From contig NZ_WUTS01000001.1 in the NCBI RefSeq assembly GCF_009901955.1, positions 2,712,585 to 2,766,073 of the forward strand: DNA of 53,489 nt. The letters run 5' to 3'. This DNA comes from Halomonas icarae (GTDB lineage Bacteria > Pseudomonadota > Gammaproteobacteria > Pseudomonadales > Halomonadaceae). Positions 1 through 7,589 of this stretch are shown one piece after another. Made by a program: the position numbers and the translations under genes. The first letter of the stretch is position 1, and each line of letters begins with the position of its first letter. The notes under the pieces were generated by a model that saw only the letters and a list, made by a program, of their open reading frames with translations, was not told where the DNA came from and did no database searches.

Positions 1-102
1 GGCGCCCAGCGCCTGCTGGCGGGCGAACACGACGAGCCTGGCGCGATGCAGGCCGTGCCGCGCTGGCCGATGGATACTCTGGAACCTCCTGCCGGTGGCT
101 GA
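1..102 (+). CDS. tsaD: TsaD C-terminal end (partial, 5' end outside window)
   Basis: The frame open from the first base gives 33 residues ending in TGA. It contains AMQAVPRWPMDTL, which matches the conserved PRWP tail of TsaD (YgjD/Gcp), the ASKHA-fold subunit that makes N6-threonylcarbamoyladenosine at tRNA position 37. TsaD commonly neighbours plsY-folB-folK-cca in gammaproteobacteria, and those genes follow here with plsY convergent. Only the tail is visible, so the active site cannot be checked. Almost the whole segment recurs 132 bp downstream, so the final residues (EPPAGG) may not be the ancestral ending. Confidence 0.8.
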   Translation, partial: GAQRLLAGEHDEPGAMQAVPRWPMDTLEPPAGG

Positions 103-212
103 ACGGCGCCATGATCGCGCTCTTTATGTCACAGCGCCCAGCGCCTGCTGGCGGGCGAACACGACGAGCCTGGCGCGATGCAGGCCGTGCCGCGCTGGCC
201 GATGGATACTCT
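2..212. repeat. 79-bp direct repeat duplicating the tsaD 3' end
   Basis: Bases 2-80 and 134-212 are identical over 79 bp, at an offset of 132 bp (44 codons, so in the same frame). Copy 1 continues to the tsaD stop at 100-102. Copy 2 has no in-frame start and ends LNKP-stop inside the neighbouring repeat element. The 53 bp between the copies carry nothing recognisable. This is a partial gene-tail duplication; an assembly artefact is possible. Confidence 0.9.
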
Positions 213-221
213 AAACAAGCC

Positions 222-360
222 GTAAGCCGTAAGCTGGAAGCTGGAAGCTGGAAGCTGGAAGCTGGAAGCTGGACAACAGCTTGAATTCGCCACATCGTGT
301 GGCAAGGTCACTCTTCAAGCCTCCAGGAGCGAAGCGACGCTCTTCAAGCTTGTGGCTTAC
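222..360. repeat. Inverted-repeat element between tsaD and plsY
   Basis: The 19-nt arms at 222-240 and 342-360 are complementary at 16 of 19 positions. The right arm contains the plsY stop codon (TAA on the minus strand), and the left arm contains the stop read by the second tsaD tail. The element therefore fills the whole space between two convergent genes and may act as a bidirectional terminator or a REP-like sequence. No coding potential is seen in 103-356. Confidence 0.65.
231..272. repeat. Heptamer tandem array (AAGCTGG x6)
   Basis: Six perfect, uninterrupted copies of the 7-bp unit AAGCTGG lie in the intergenic space between tsaD and plsY. A 7-bp unit suits slipped-strand copy-number change. 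The array sits just inside the left arm of a larger inverted repeat. Confidence 0.95.
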
Positions 361-944
361 AAGGGTGGCTCATCGCCGCGCCCGAGGCGCTGGATATTGA
401 GAATATGGCGGCCCAGCACCAGCAGGGTAAAGGCGATCACCACGCCCACATAATTCGGCGCGAGCCACAGGCTGGCCAGAGGGGCGGCGGCGGCACTGGC
501 CAGCGACGCTACCGCGGCGGTACGTACCCGCCAGGCGAGCAACCCCCATAGCGTGGCACACACCAGCGCCACTCCCGGGGTCAGCACCAGCATCACACCA
601 AAGGCACTGGCCACCGCCTTGCCACCGCGCAGGCGATGCCAGACCGGATAGCTGTGGCCCAGCAGCACGGCGAGGCCCACCACCCCCTGGGCCCAGGGCG
701 GCAACTCCAGCAGAATCGCCCCCACCAGTACCGGCATGCCCTTGACGGCATCCACCAGCAGGGTCGCCAGCGCCAGCCAGCGCCCATGCAGGCGCAGCAC
801 ATTGGAGAAGCCCGGATTGAAGGAGCCCGCCAGGCGCGGGTCGCCCACGCCCGCCAGCCGGCAGACGGTAAGCGCGCCGAGCCAGCTGCCGCTGAGGTAA
901 CCCAGCACCACCAGCGGCAATAGCGAGATCAGTGGCGCCTCCAC
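357..944 (-). CDS. plsY: Acyl-phosphate:glycerol-3-phosphate acyltransferase PlsY
   Basis: Integral membrane enzyme that acylates glycerol-3-phosphate from acyl-phosphate, the first step of phospholipid synthesis in the inner membrane. The 195 residues form several hydrophobic segments. Motif 2 (GHSYPVWHRLRGGKAVAS) and motif 3 (RHILNIQRLGRGDE) are clear. Motif 1 (SFNPGFSNVLR, residues 41-51) departs from the usual SGNPGATNVLR: the serine, asparagines and arginine remain, but a glycine and an Ala-Thr pair are replaced. I chose the GTG start because AGGAGG lies 8 bp upstream and the product then has normal family length; the frame is open further upstream without such a site. It is divergent from folB and convergent with tsaD. 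Confidence 0.88.
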   Translation of the reverse strand: MEAPLISLLPLVVLGYLSGSWLGALTVCRLAGVGDPRLAGSFNPGFSNVLRLHGRWLALATLLVDAVKGMPVLVGAILLELPPWAQGVVGLAVLLGHSYPVWHRLRGGKAVASAFGVMLVLTPGVALVCATLWGLLAWRVRTAAVASLASAAAAPLASLWLAPNYVGVVIAFTLLVLGRHILNIQRLGRGDEPPL

Positions 945-1079
945 GGCCGCCCCTCCTGCAACGGGAACTCGGCCATTCTGACAGTCCCGCTTCGGACTGC
1001 CCAGCAACCGAGGTATTCCACACGGCGCGGCTCGCGTACAATCTCGCCCCATTCCCCCTGCACCCGCCCGGAAGCCACC

Positions 1080-1445
1080 ATGGATCTAGTGCTGATAGAG
1101 TCCCTCGCCGTCGACACCGTGATCGGCGTCTACGACTGGGAGCGCAACATCACCCAGCGCCTGGTACTCGACCTCGAGCTGGCCACCGATATTCGTCCCG
1201 CCGCGGCGGACGACGATATCGCCCAGACCCTCGACTACGCCGCCATCAGCGAGCGCATCCAGACCTTCGCTGCCGCCCACGACTTCGCCCTGGTGGAGAC
1301 CTTCGCCGAGCGACTGGCCGCGACCCTGCACGAGGAGTTCGGCATCGCCTGGCTGCGCCTGGTCGTGCGCAAGCCCGGCGCCGTGGCGGCCGCTGCCGCG
1401 GTGGGCGTCAGCATCGAGCGCGGCGTGCGCCCGGGAGTGTCGTGA
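1080..1445 (+). CDS. folB: Dihydroneopterin aldolase
   Basis: Cytoplasmic folate-pathway enzyme that converts 7,8-dihydroneopterin to 6-hydroxymethyl-7,8-dihydropterin plus glycolaldehyde. At 121 residues it has the normal family length. The expected catalytic and pterin-contact residues are visible: Glu21 in DWER, Tyr53 in LDYAAI, and Lys98 in VVRKPGA. GGAAG precedes the ATG by 5 bp. The stop overlaps the folK start (TGATG), so the two successive pathway steps are translationally coupled. The divergent plsY shares the 135-bp upstream region. Confidence 0.93.
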   Translation: MDLVLIESLAVDTVIGVYDWERNITQRLVLDLELATDIRPAAADDDIAQTLDYAAISERIQTFAAAHDFALVETFAERLAATLHEEFGIAWLRLVVRKPGAVAAAAAVGVSIERGVRPGVS

Positions 1446-1975
1446 TGGCACTGGTCACGGTCAGCATCGGCAGCAATATCGAGCGCGACCACCATGTACG
1501 CGTCTGCCTGGACGCCCTGGCGGCCTCCTTCGAGAACCTGCGTGTCTCGCGCGTGTTCGAGAGTGAACCGGTAGGCTTCGAGGATGGACGCAACTTCTAC
1601 AACCTGGTGGCGGCCTTCGAAAGTGACGCCTCGGTTGCAGAGCTGCAGGCCTGGTGCAAGCGCCTGGAATTCGCCAATGGCCGGCGCGAAGAGAGCCCCA
1701 AGTTCAGCCCCCGCACCCTGGATGTGGACCTGCTCACCGTGGGTGAGCTCAGCGGCGAGCACGGCGGGGTCAGCCTGCCACGCGGCGAGATCACCCACCA
1801 CGCCTTCGTCCTGCAGCCCCTGGCCGAACTGCTGCCCGAGGCGCGCCATCCCGTGAGTCAGGAGACCTACGCCTCCCTCTGGCACCGCTTCGACGCGGAC
1901 GATCAGCGGCTCTGGCCGGTATCCTTCATCTGGGCCGGGCGCAGGATCTCGACCCCGGACCGGGCGACCGACTAG
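1445..1975 (+). CDS. folK: 2-amino-4-hydroxy-6-hydroxymethyldihydropteridine diphosphokinase (HPPK)
   Basis: Transfers pyrophosphate from ATP to 6-hydroxymethyl-7,8-dihydropterin, the step after FolB and before dihydropteroate synthase. The 176 residues open with VTVSIGSNI, and the family signature SPRTLDVDLL carries the two magnesium-binding aspartates. The C-terminal part GEITHHAFVLQPLAEL is also typical. The ATG overlaps the folB stop. The stop codon (TAG) lies within the first bases of the palindromic element that follows. Confidence 0.93.
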   Translation: MALVTVSIGSNIERDHHVRVCLDALAASFENLRVSRVFESEPVGFEDGRNFYNLVAAFESDASVAELQAWCKRLEFANGRREESPKFSPRTLDVDLLTVGELSGEHGGVSLPRGEITHHAFVLQPLAELLPEARHPVSQETYASLWHRFDADDQRLWPVSFIWAGRRISTPDRATD

Positions 1976-2118
1976 GCTTTGTCTGAAAAGTCGGCGAGCG
2001 AAGGTTAGACAAGGCAAAAATCGGCGAAAAGACGGAGTTTACGGAGTGTAAATGAGTACTTTGAGTCGATTTTTAACGCTGTATAGCCGAGCGCAGCCAG
2101 TTTTCGGACAGAGTCTAG
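1972..2118. repeat. About 147-bp palindromic MITE/REP-like element
   Basis: The ends are inverted copies: CTAGGCTTTGTCTGAAAA at the left and the reverse complement of CTAGACTCTGTCCGAAAA at the right (15 of 18 positions). Inside, a CAAAAATCGG stretch is mirrored by TCGATTTTTAA, so the element could fold into one long imperfect hairpin. It contains an ATG-led open stretch that runs into antisense cca sequence, which I do not regard as a gene. From memory, very similar elements recur in Halomonas genomes. It separates the convergent folK and cca genes. Confidence 0.75.
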
Positions 2119-2138
2119 CCCGCCGGCCGGCGGCGAGC

Positions 2139-3287
2139 TTATTCACTGCCCAGGGCGGCATCGATCACCTCACGGCGTCGACGGGCAAGCTCCAGGCCCA
2201 GCTCGCGGCCCTTGAAGCCCTCCTCCACCAGCGCCTTCGGCAGCACCTGGGCGGCCAGCCGCCAGCCCAGGGCCAGCTCCTCGGCCAGCACCGGCGCCTC
2301 CAGGCTCACCAGGCTGATCAACGGCATCACCCGTTCTCCACGTCGCCAGGCATCGATGCGATCCAGCCAGGCGAGGATCTCGTCACCCGTCGCAGGCACC
2401 AGACGCGACGCCGCGACCAGCGCCCGAGTCTGCGCCACCTGGCGAGCCAGGTCGGCAAAGGCCCTGGGCTGACGCAGGCGCTCGGCCAACTCGGCTCGCT
2501 CCGCCTCGCCCAGATGCTCCACCAGGCGCGCCCAGCGCCAACAGGCCAGCGCCTCGCCCTCCCCCTCCTCGGGTAGGCGATGCAGTCGGCCCAGGGCCGC
2601 GTCCAGCGCTTCACGGTCGGCCACCAGCGCCGGCATCAGCTCCGCCAGGGCGCCGCACTCATCGAGTGTCTGAAAGTAGACCTCGGGCCAGGGCTCGGCC
2701 AGTGCCTTCTCGGTCTCGACCCATACTCGCTCGGCCACCAGATGGGCGAGCTCTCCGCTCTGCACCAGCTGGCGCATCAGCTCCCGAGTCTCCTCGGCGA
2801 TGGTGAAACCGAGGCCCGCATAGCGGGCCAGGAAACGCGCGGTACGCAACACCCGCAGCGGATCCTCCACGAAGGCCGGCGAGACATGGCGCAACACCCG
2901 CGCCTCCAGGTCGGCGAGGCCGGCATAGGGGTCCACCAGCTCGCCCTCCAGGGTCTCGGCCATGGCGTTGATGGTCAGGTCACGGCGCGCCAGATCCTCC
3001 TCCAGGGTCACCTCGGGGCTGGCATGCACCTCGAAGCCGGTATAGCCATGGCCGGCCTTGCGCTCGGTGCGCGCCAGGGCGTACTCCTCGTGGGTTCGGG
3101 GGTGGAGAAAGACCGGAAAGTCACGTCCCACGGGCCTGAATCCGCGCCGACGCAGGGCCTCCGGGGTGGCCCCGACCACCACCCAGTCGGTATCGGTGAC
3201 CGGCCAGCCGAGGTGTGCATCGCGCACCGCCCCGCCTACCCGATAGACCCTTAGCCCTGCCACGGCCGGATCACACGACCGTGCCAC
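2139..3287 (-). CDS. cca: CCA-adding tRNA nucleotidyltransferase, short form without HD domain
   Basis: Adds or repairs the 3' CCA of tRNAs without a template, using CTP and ATP. The class II nucleotidyltransferase head is clear: the RVGGAVRD loop at residues 16-23, catalytic DTD (Asp32 and Asp34) in TDTDWVVVG, and [10 protein letters not shown] followed by [11 protein letters not shown] in the neck. The 382 residues are shorter than E. coli Cca (about 412), and I see no C-terminal HD phosphohydrolase signature, so the product should have nucleotidyltransferase activity only. GTG start with GGAGG 7 bp upstream. It begins 2 bp after the glpE stop, which suggests co-transcription. Confidence 0.92.
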   Translation of the reverse strand: MARSCDPAVAGLRVYRVGGAVRDAHLGWPVTDTDWVVVGATPEALRRRGFRPVGRDFPVFLHPRTHEEYALARTERKAGHGYTGFEVHASPEVTLEEDLARRDLTINAMAETLEGELVDPYAGLADLEARVLRHVSPAFVEDPLRVLRTARFLARYAGLGFTIAEETRELMRQLVQSGELAHLVAERVWVETEKALAEPWPEVYFQTLDECGALAELMPALVADREALDAALGRLHRLPEEGEGEALACWRWARLVEHLGEAERAELAERLRQPRAFADLARQVAQTRALVAASRLVPATGDEILAWLDRIDAWRRGERVMPLISLVSLEAPVLAEELALGWRLAAQVLPKALVEEGFKGRELGLELARRRREVIDAALGSE

Positions 3288-3289
3288 GC

Positions 3290-3610
3290 TCAGGCCTCCA
3301 CTCGATCGGGATGGCGCAGCTGCCAGTCGGTAAAGCCGCCATCGAGACTGTAGACCTCGGCAAAGCCCTGGACGGCCAGCCAGGCCGCCGCCTGCTGGCT
3401 GGAGTGACCGTGGTAACAGACCACCACCACCGGCCGCTCCGCGGGCGTCGCCTCGACGAACTCGCCTACCGACTCGTTGTCGAGCCGGCGACTGCCGGGA
3501 ATATGGCCCTGGGCGAAGCTCAGGGCGTCGCGGATATCGACCAGCGCCGTCTCCCGGCCCTCATCGAGCCAGGCCTTGAGAGTGGGGGTATCGAGATGCT
3601 GGAAGCTCAT
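3290..3610 (-). CDS. glpE: Thiosulfate sulfurtransferase, GlpE-type rhodanese
   Basis: A single rhodanese domain of 106 residues that moves sulfane sulfur from thiosulfate to thiols or cyanide in the cytoplasm. The active-site loop CYHGHSSQ, with catalytic Cys65, matches Glp[12 protein letters not shown] near the C terminus is also characteristic. I chose the second ATG because GAGG lies 6 bp upstream; the ATG twelve bases earlier has no such site. It sits directly upstream of cca with 2 bp between. The symbol reflects similarity only, since no glycerol metabolism genes are nearby. Confidence 0.87.
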   Translation of the reverse strand: MSFQHLDTPTLKAWLDEGRETALVDIRDALSFAQGHIPGSRRLDNESVGEFVEATPAERPVVVVCYHGHSSQQAAAWLAVQGFAEVYSLDGGFTDWQLRHPDRVEA

Positions 3611-3690
3611 GGCACGCCTCATGTCAGGGTTGGAAGCGGTTCAGGATAAACAGCTTGTGAGGGATCAGGATAGAACCGGTGCCGCCGCGC

Positions 3691-4512
3691 TTATCGCCGC
3701 CGGCTGGGCACGCTGATGCGCTCGCCGCGTTCGAGGTCCAGGGCCGTCAGGGAGCCACCCCATACACAGCCGGTGTCCAGCGCGCAGGCATTGACACGGC
3801 TGCCCGGCGTCTCGCCCTGGAGCGCCGCCCAGTGACCGAAGACGAGCCGAGTAGCGTCGCCACGCGGATAACGGAACCAGGGAGCGAACCCCGCCGGGGC
3901 ACTGTCGAGCCCCTCCTTGGCGGCGAAGTCCAGCCGGCCCTCGGCATCGATGAAGCGCATGCGGGTGAGCACGTTGACGATGGCACGCAGGCGATCGATG
4001 CCCTCGAGGTCATCGCGCCAGCAATCCGGCGCATTGCCATACATGCGCTCGAGAAAGCCCCCGGCCTGTTCACCGCTGAGCATCACCTCCACCTCGGCGG
4101 CGAGCCTCTCGGCCTGGTCCGGCGACCATCGGGGCAGCAGGCCGGCATGGGTCATCAGGGTATCCTCACCGCCCAGCGTCTCACGCACCAGCATTGGGCG
4201 TGACTGAAGCCAGTCGAGCAGTCGCTCGCGATCCGGGGCGGCGAGGATGGCATCGAGGGTATCCTTGCGATTGAGCGTGGCGCCCCCTCGAGCCACCGCC
4301 AGCAGGTGGAGGTCATGGTTGCCGAGCACCGTCAGGACGGCGTCTCCCAGGGCCTCGACCTCGCGCAGGCAGTCCAGTGACCCCGGGCCACGATTGACCA
4401 GATCGCCGGCCAGCCACAGCCGGTCGCGACGCGGATCGAAGCCGAGGGTCTCGAGCAGCTCGACGAACTCTGCGTGACACCCCTGAAGGTCGCCGATGGC
4501 ATAGGTCGTCAT
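3691..4512 (-). CDS. apaH: Bis(5'-nucleosyl)-tetraphosphatase (symmetrical)
   Basis: Hydrolyses Ap4A to two ADP; in E. coli it also removes Np4 caps from RNA. The metallophosphatase signature is complete: GDLQGC at residues 7-12, GDLVNRGP, and GNHDLHLL. The length, 273 residues, is close to the E. coli protein. It is the last gene of the lptD-surA-pdxA-rsmA-apaG-apaH run, the same order as in E. coli, which supports the call. Confidence 0.95.
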   Translation of the reverse strand: MTTYAIGDLQGCHAEFVELLETLGFDPRRDRLWLAGDLVNRGPGSLDCLREVEALGDAVLTVLGNHDLHLLAVARGGATLNRKDTLDAILAAPDRERLLDWLQSRPMLVRETLGGEDTLMTHAGLLPRWSPDQAERLAAEVEVMLSGEQAGGFLERMYGNAPDCWRDDLEGIDRLRAIVNVLTRMRFIDAEGRLDFAAKEGLDSAPAGFAPWFRYPRGDATRLVFGHWAALQGETPGSRVNACALDTGCVWGGSLTALDLERGERISVPSRRR

Positions 4513-4565
4513 GGACGCTCCCTGTTGATGGTTCGGGCGCAGCTTGTGGTTCGGCTGCCGCGAAT

Positions 4566-4979
4566 TCAGTGGACCTGGTTGGGCCCGGCCAGCCGGAAGG
4601 GGGCAATGGGCACCTCGAAGGGGCGCTGGGTGGCGGTATCGACGCAGGTGTACTCGCCCTGCATCACCCCCACCGGTCCATCGAGGATGGCGCGACTGGT
4701 ATAGCGAAAGTGCTGGCCGGGGGCAATCACAGGCTGTTGCCCCACCACCCCCTTGCCTCGCACGTCCTGAACCTTGCCGCTGCCCTGGGTGATGGTCCAG
4801 TGACGTGCCATCAGCTGGATGCTATGACGCGAGGCGTTGTGCACCGTCACGGTGTAGCTAAACACATAGCGCTCCTCCTCGGGAGCGGACTCCTCGGGGC
4901 GAAACTCCGGTTCGACCTCGACGTTGACGGCCGCCCCCTCGGTCATCACGGGATCATCGCCTGAGGCTCGATCGCTCAT
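4566..4979 (-). CDS. apaG: ApaG (CorD) domain protein
   Basis: Small beta-sandwich protein of the FN3-like ApaG fold whose biochemical role is not settled; it is linked to Co2+/Mg2+ resistance in enteric bacteria. The core YVFSYTVTVHNAS, the VVGQQPVIAPG loop and the GPVGVMQGEY region are all typical. At 137 residues it is longer than E. coli ApaG (125) because of an acidic N-terminal extension (EPEFRPEESAPEEE), which may reflect a halophilic proteome. It overlaps the end of rsmA by 4 bp (ATGA). Confidence 0.9.
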   Translation of the reverse strand: MSDRASGDDPVMTEGAAVNVEVEPEFRPEESAPEEERYVFSYTVTVHNASRHSIQLMARHWTITQGSGKVQDVRGKGVVGQQPVIAPGQHFRYTSRAILDGPVGVMQGEYTCVDTATQRPFEVPIAPFRLAGPNQVH

Positions 4980-5794
4980 GGGCGCGCCTCCCCGGTGGCC
5001 TGGGTCAGGTGATCGGCAATCGACACGAACTCCTCCACGCTGAGGGTCTGAGGGCGCCTCGCGGGGTCGATCCCCAGCGCCTCGAGCTCGTCGGCGGTGA
5101 TGCGCCCCTTGAGGTTGTTGCGCAGGGTCTTGCGGCGCTGGCCGAACGCCTCCTTGACGATCGTGGCCAGCAGCGCTTCATCGCGGGCCGGATGGGGCAG
5201 CTCGGCATGGGGCGTCAACCGCACGATGGCGGAATCCACCTTGGGCCGGGGCACGAAGGCTTCCGGCGGGACCACGAACAGTGACTCCACCCGACAGCGA
5301 TACTGGGCCATCACCGAGAGCCGCCCCCAGTCGGCACCGCCTGGCTCGGCGGCAAGGCGCTCCACCACTTCCTTCTGCAGCATGAAGTGCATGTCGGCGA
5401 CGGCATCGCCGGCCTGGAGCAGGTGGGCGATCAGCGGGGTCGAGATATTGTAGGGCAGGTTGCCGACCACCCGCAGCGGCTCGCCCTCACCGCGCAGGGC
5501 GCGAAAATCAACCTTGAGGGCGTCGCCCTCATGGATCACGAAGTCGGGATAGTTGAAGAACTGAACGCGCAAGCCGGGAATCAGGTCACGGTCGAGCTCG
5601 ATCACCTCCAGGCGTCCGTCGGCGGCCTCCAGCAACGGCTCGGTGAGCGCCCCCTGGCCGGGGCCGATCTCCACGATGCGCTGGCCGGGGCGCGGCCCGA
5701 TGGCCCGCACGATGCGAGAGATGATGCCGCGGTCGCGCAGAAAGTTCTGTCCGAAGCGCTTGCGGGCCTGATGAACCGGGGGGCGAGATGCCAT
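4976..5794 (-). CDS. rsmA: 16S rRNA (adenine1518-N6/adenine1519-N6)-dimethyltransferase
   Basis: KsgA, which dimethylates two adjacent adenines in the 3' terminal hairpin of 16S rRNA late in 30S assembly. Motifs in order: KRFGQNFLRD at the N terminus, the SAM-binding loop VEIGPGQGALTEPL, and the catalytic NLPYNIS. It has 272 residues, the same size class as E. coli KsgA (273). It lies 20 bp downstream of pdxA and overlaps apaG by 4 bp, within a single apparent transcription unit. Confidence 0.96.
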   Translation of the reverse strand: MASRPPVHQARKRFGQNFLRDRGIISRIVRAIGPRPGQRIVEIGPGQGALTEPLLEAADGRLEVIELDRDLIPGLRVQFFNYPDFVIHEGDALKVDFRALRGEGEPLRVVGNLPYNISTPLIAHLLQAGDAVADMHFMLQKEVVERLAAEPGGADWGRLSVMAQYRCRVESLFVVPPEAFVPRPKVDSAIVRLTPHAELPHPARDEALLATIVKEAFGQRRKTLRNNLKGRITADELEALGIDPARRPQTLSVEEFVSIADHLTQATGEARP

Positions 5795-5814
5795 TCAGGG
5801 GTGTCCTTCTATCA

Positions 5815-6888
5815 CTAGAGTCTTGAATTCTTGACTGAAACCGGAGCTTTTCGGCGGCCGGCCATCTCCGCCGCCAGGGCCACGGCGACCCGCAGGCTAC
5901 CCGGGTCGGCGCGGCCCGTGCCGGCCAGATCCAGGGCGGTGCCGTGATCCACCGAGGTACGCACCAGCGGCAGCCCCAGGGTGATATTGGCGGCCCGGCC
6001 GAACCCAGCATACTTGAGTACCGGCAGGCCCTGGTCATGATACATGGCCAGCACCGCATCGACGCCCGCCAGGTGGCGCGGGGTAAACAGGGTATCGGCG
6101 GGCAGCGGGCCATCGAGGGTCAACCCCTCGTCGCGCAGTGCGGCCAGGGTCGGTTCGATCACCTCGATCTCCTCGCGCCCCAGGTGGCCCCCCTCCCCGG
6201 CATGGGGGTTGAGCCCGCACACCGCGATGCGCGGCGTGGCCACCCCGAACCAGCGCCTCAGATCGGCGTCGAGAATGCGCAGCACCCGTGTCAGACGCTC
6301 CGCAGTGATGGCCTCGGCCACGTCGCGCAACGGCAGGTGGGTGGTGGCCAGCGCCACTCGCAGTGATGCCCCCTCCGCCCAGTCAGGCCGCTCGGCATGC
6401 AGGGCGGCATCGGTGGCGAGCATCATCACCACCTCCTCGACACCGCAGGCATCACGGAGATACTCGGTGTGGCCGGTAAACCCGGCATGCCCCGCATCGA
6501 GGATCACACCCTTGTGCAGCGGCGCGGTGACCATGCCCTGAGCGTGCCCCGCCCGACAGGCATCGATGGCCACATCCAGGGTCTCGAGTACATAGGCCGC
6601 GTTGTGTGGCGCCAGCACTCCCGGTCGGGCCGGCTCACGCAGCGTCACGGGCCATACCGGAAGCTGGCCGGGGGCCACCGATGGCACCTCCTCGCCGGGT
6701 GCCGCCTGGAGCAGCTCGATGGCAAGGCCCAGCCGGGAGGCGCGCTCGGCAAGCAGCGCGGGATCCCCCACGGCCACCACCCGCGCATCATCAACCCCCT
6801 CGGCGGCCAGTCTCAGGACGAGATCCGGGCCGATACCGGCCGGCTCGCCGGTCGTCAGCGCCAACAGCGGCATGCCTGGCGTCGTCAT
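5815..6888 (-). CDS. pdxA: 4-hydroxythreonine-4-phosphate dehydrogenase
   Basis: NAD-dependent oxidation of 4-phosphohydroxy-L-threonine in the DXP-dependent pyridoxal phosphate pathway. Family hallmarks: TTGEPAGIGPDL near the N terminus, TAPLHKGVILDAGHAGFTGH (a phosphate and metal region), and AMYHDQGLPVLKYAGFG. The 357 residues are somewhat longer than the E. coli enzyme (329). The ATG overlaps the surA stop (TGATGA), so translation is coupled to surA; an internal ATG five codons later is possible. Confidence 0.94.
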   Translation of the reverse strand: MTTPGMPLLALTTGEPAGIGPDLVLRLAAEGVDDARVVAVGDPALLAERASRLGLAIELLQAAPGEEVPSVAPGQLPVWPVTLREPARPGVLAPHNAAYVLETLDVAIDACRAGHAQGMVTAPLHKGVILDAGHAGFTGHTEYLRDACGVEEVVMMLATDAALHAERPDWAEGASLRVALATTHLPLRDVAEAITAERLTRVLRILDADLRRWFGVATPRIAVCGLNPHAGEGGHLGREEIEVIEPTLAALRDEGLTLDGPLPADTLFTPRHLAGVDAVLAMYHDQGLPVLKYAGFGRAANITLGLPLVRTSVDHGTALDLAGTGRADPGSLRVAVALAAEMAGRRKAPVSVKNSRL

Positions 6889-7544
6889 CAGCGTGCGTCG
6901 AGGCGATTGTCGACGAAGGCCTGGGAGCGGATCTCCTGTAGCCAGGCTTCGAGCTCGGCGTTGGCCTTGCGCTGAAAGAGGGCCTGCTGGGCCTGCTCAC
7001 GGGTGGCGCCCTGCTGCGCCATGAAGCGCTCCACCTCCCGCTCGGAGAGAGTGACTCGGCTGCCGACACGACGCTGCTGAAGCTGGCGCAGCGTGATTTC
7101 GCGACGGATCTCCTCCCGCACGCTGGCCAGCGTCAGGCCATCGGCCTCCAGGGCGTCGGCAAACTGCTCCAGGCTCATGCCATTGCGCTCGGCGATGCCA
7201 CGCACCTGACGATTGAGCTCGGTGTCGTCCACCGTGAGGCCGGACTCCTCGGCCATCTGCCACTGGATCTCCTCGAGGATCATCTGCTCCAGGATCTGTT
7301 CGCGCAGCACCCTTTCCGGGGGAAGCTCCTGCTGCTGGGCGCTCATCTGGCTGCGCACCTGGGCGATACGCTCCTCGAGCTGGCTATGCATGATCGCCCC
7401 CTCGTTGACCACCGCCACGATATGATCCAGGGCCTGGCGCTGGCTGGAGGTGAATTCCTGGGCCTGGGTGCCGAACGGCACCACGGCTAGGCCCAGCGCC
7501 ATCGCCAGGCCGGCGGCCAGGAGGGGGGTGCGGCGACTACGCAT
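6888..7544 (-). CDS. surA: SurA-like periplasmic chaperone lacking both parvulin domains
   Basis: A Sec signal peptide ending near GTQAQ leads into a SurA N-domain (DHIVAVVNEGAIMHSQLEERI, then the helical LREQILEQMILEEIQWQMAEESGL). After the region LRQLQQRRVGSRVTLSEREVERF, the sequence goes straight to a C-terminal helix (AELEAWLQEIRSQAFV). That helix corresponds to the last helix of E. coli SurA (SWMQEQRASAYV). The two PPIase domains that normally lie between are absent: 218 residues here against about 430. No frameshift or broken remnant is visible and the gene order is canonical, so it looks like a functional minimal chaperone for outer-membrane proteins such as LptD next door. I preferred the ATG preceded by AAAGGA at 9 bp; upstream ATGs would add seven residues. 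Confidence 0.9.
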   Translation of the reverse strand: MRSRRTPLLAAGLAMALGLAVVPFGTQAQEFTSSQRQALDHIVAVVNEGAIMHSQLEERIAQVRSQMSAQQQELPPERVLREQILEQMILEEIQWQMAEESGLTVDDTELNRQVRGIAERNGMSLEQFADALEADGLTLASVREEIRREITLRQLQQRRVGSRVTLSEREVERFMAQQGATREQAQQALFQRKANAELEAWLQEIRSQAFVDNRLDAR

Positions 7545-7589
7545 GGTGTGCTGTCCTTTCATCATTCCTCTCTAACGGACCATTCCGGC

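Noticed and set aside
231..360. CRISPR-like array
   Set aside because: The repeats are contiguous 7-mers with no spacers, and no cas genes are present anywhere in the window.
2052..2576. ORF starting inside the folK-cca palindrome (MSTLSRFLTLYSRAQ...)
   Set aside because: After about 25 residues it continues as antisense cca; the start belongs to the repeat element.
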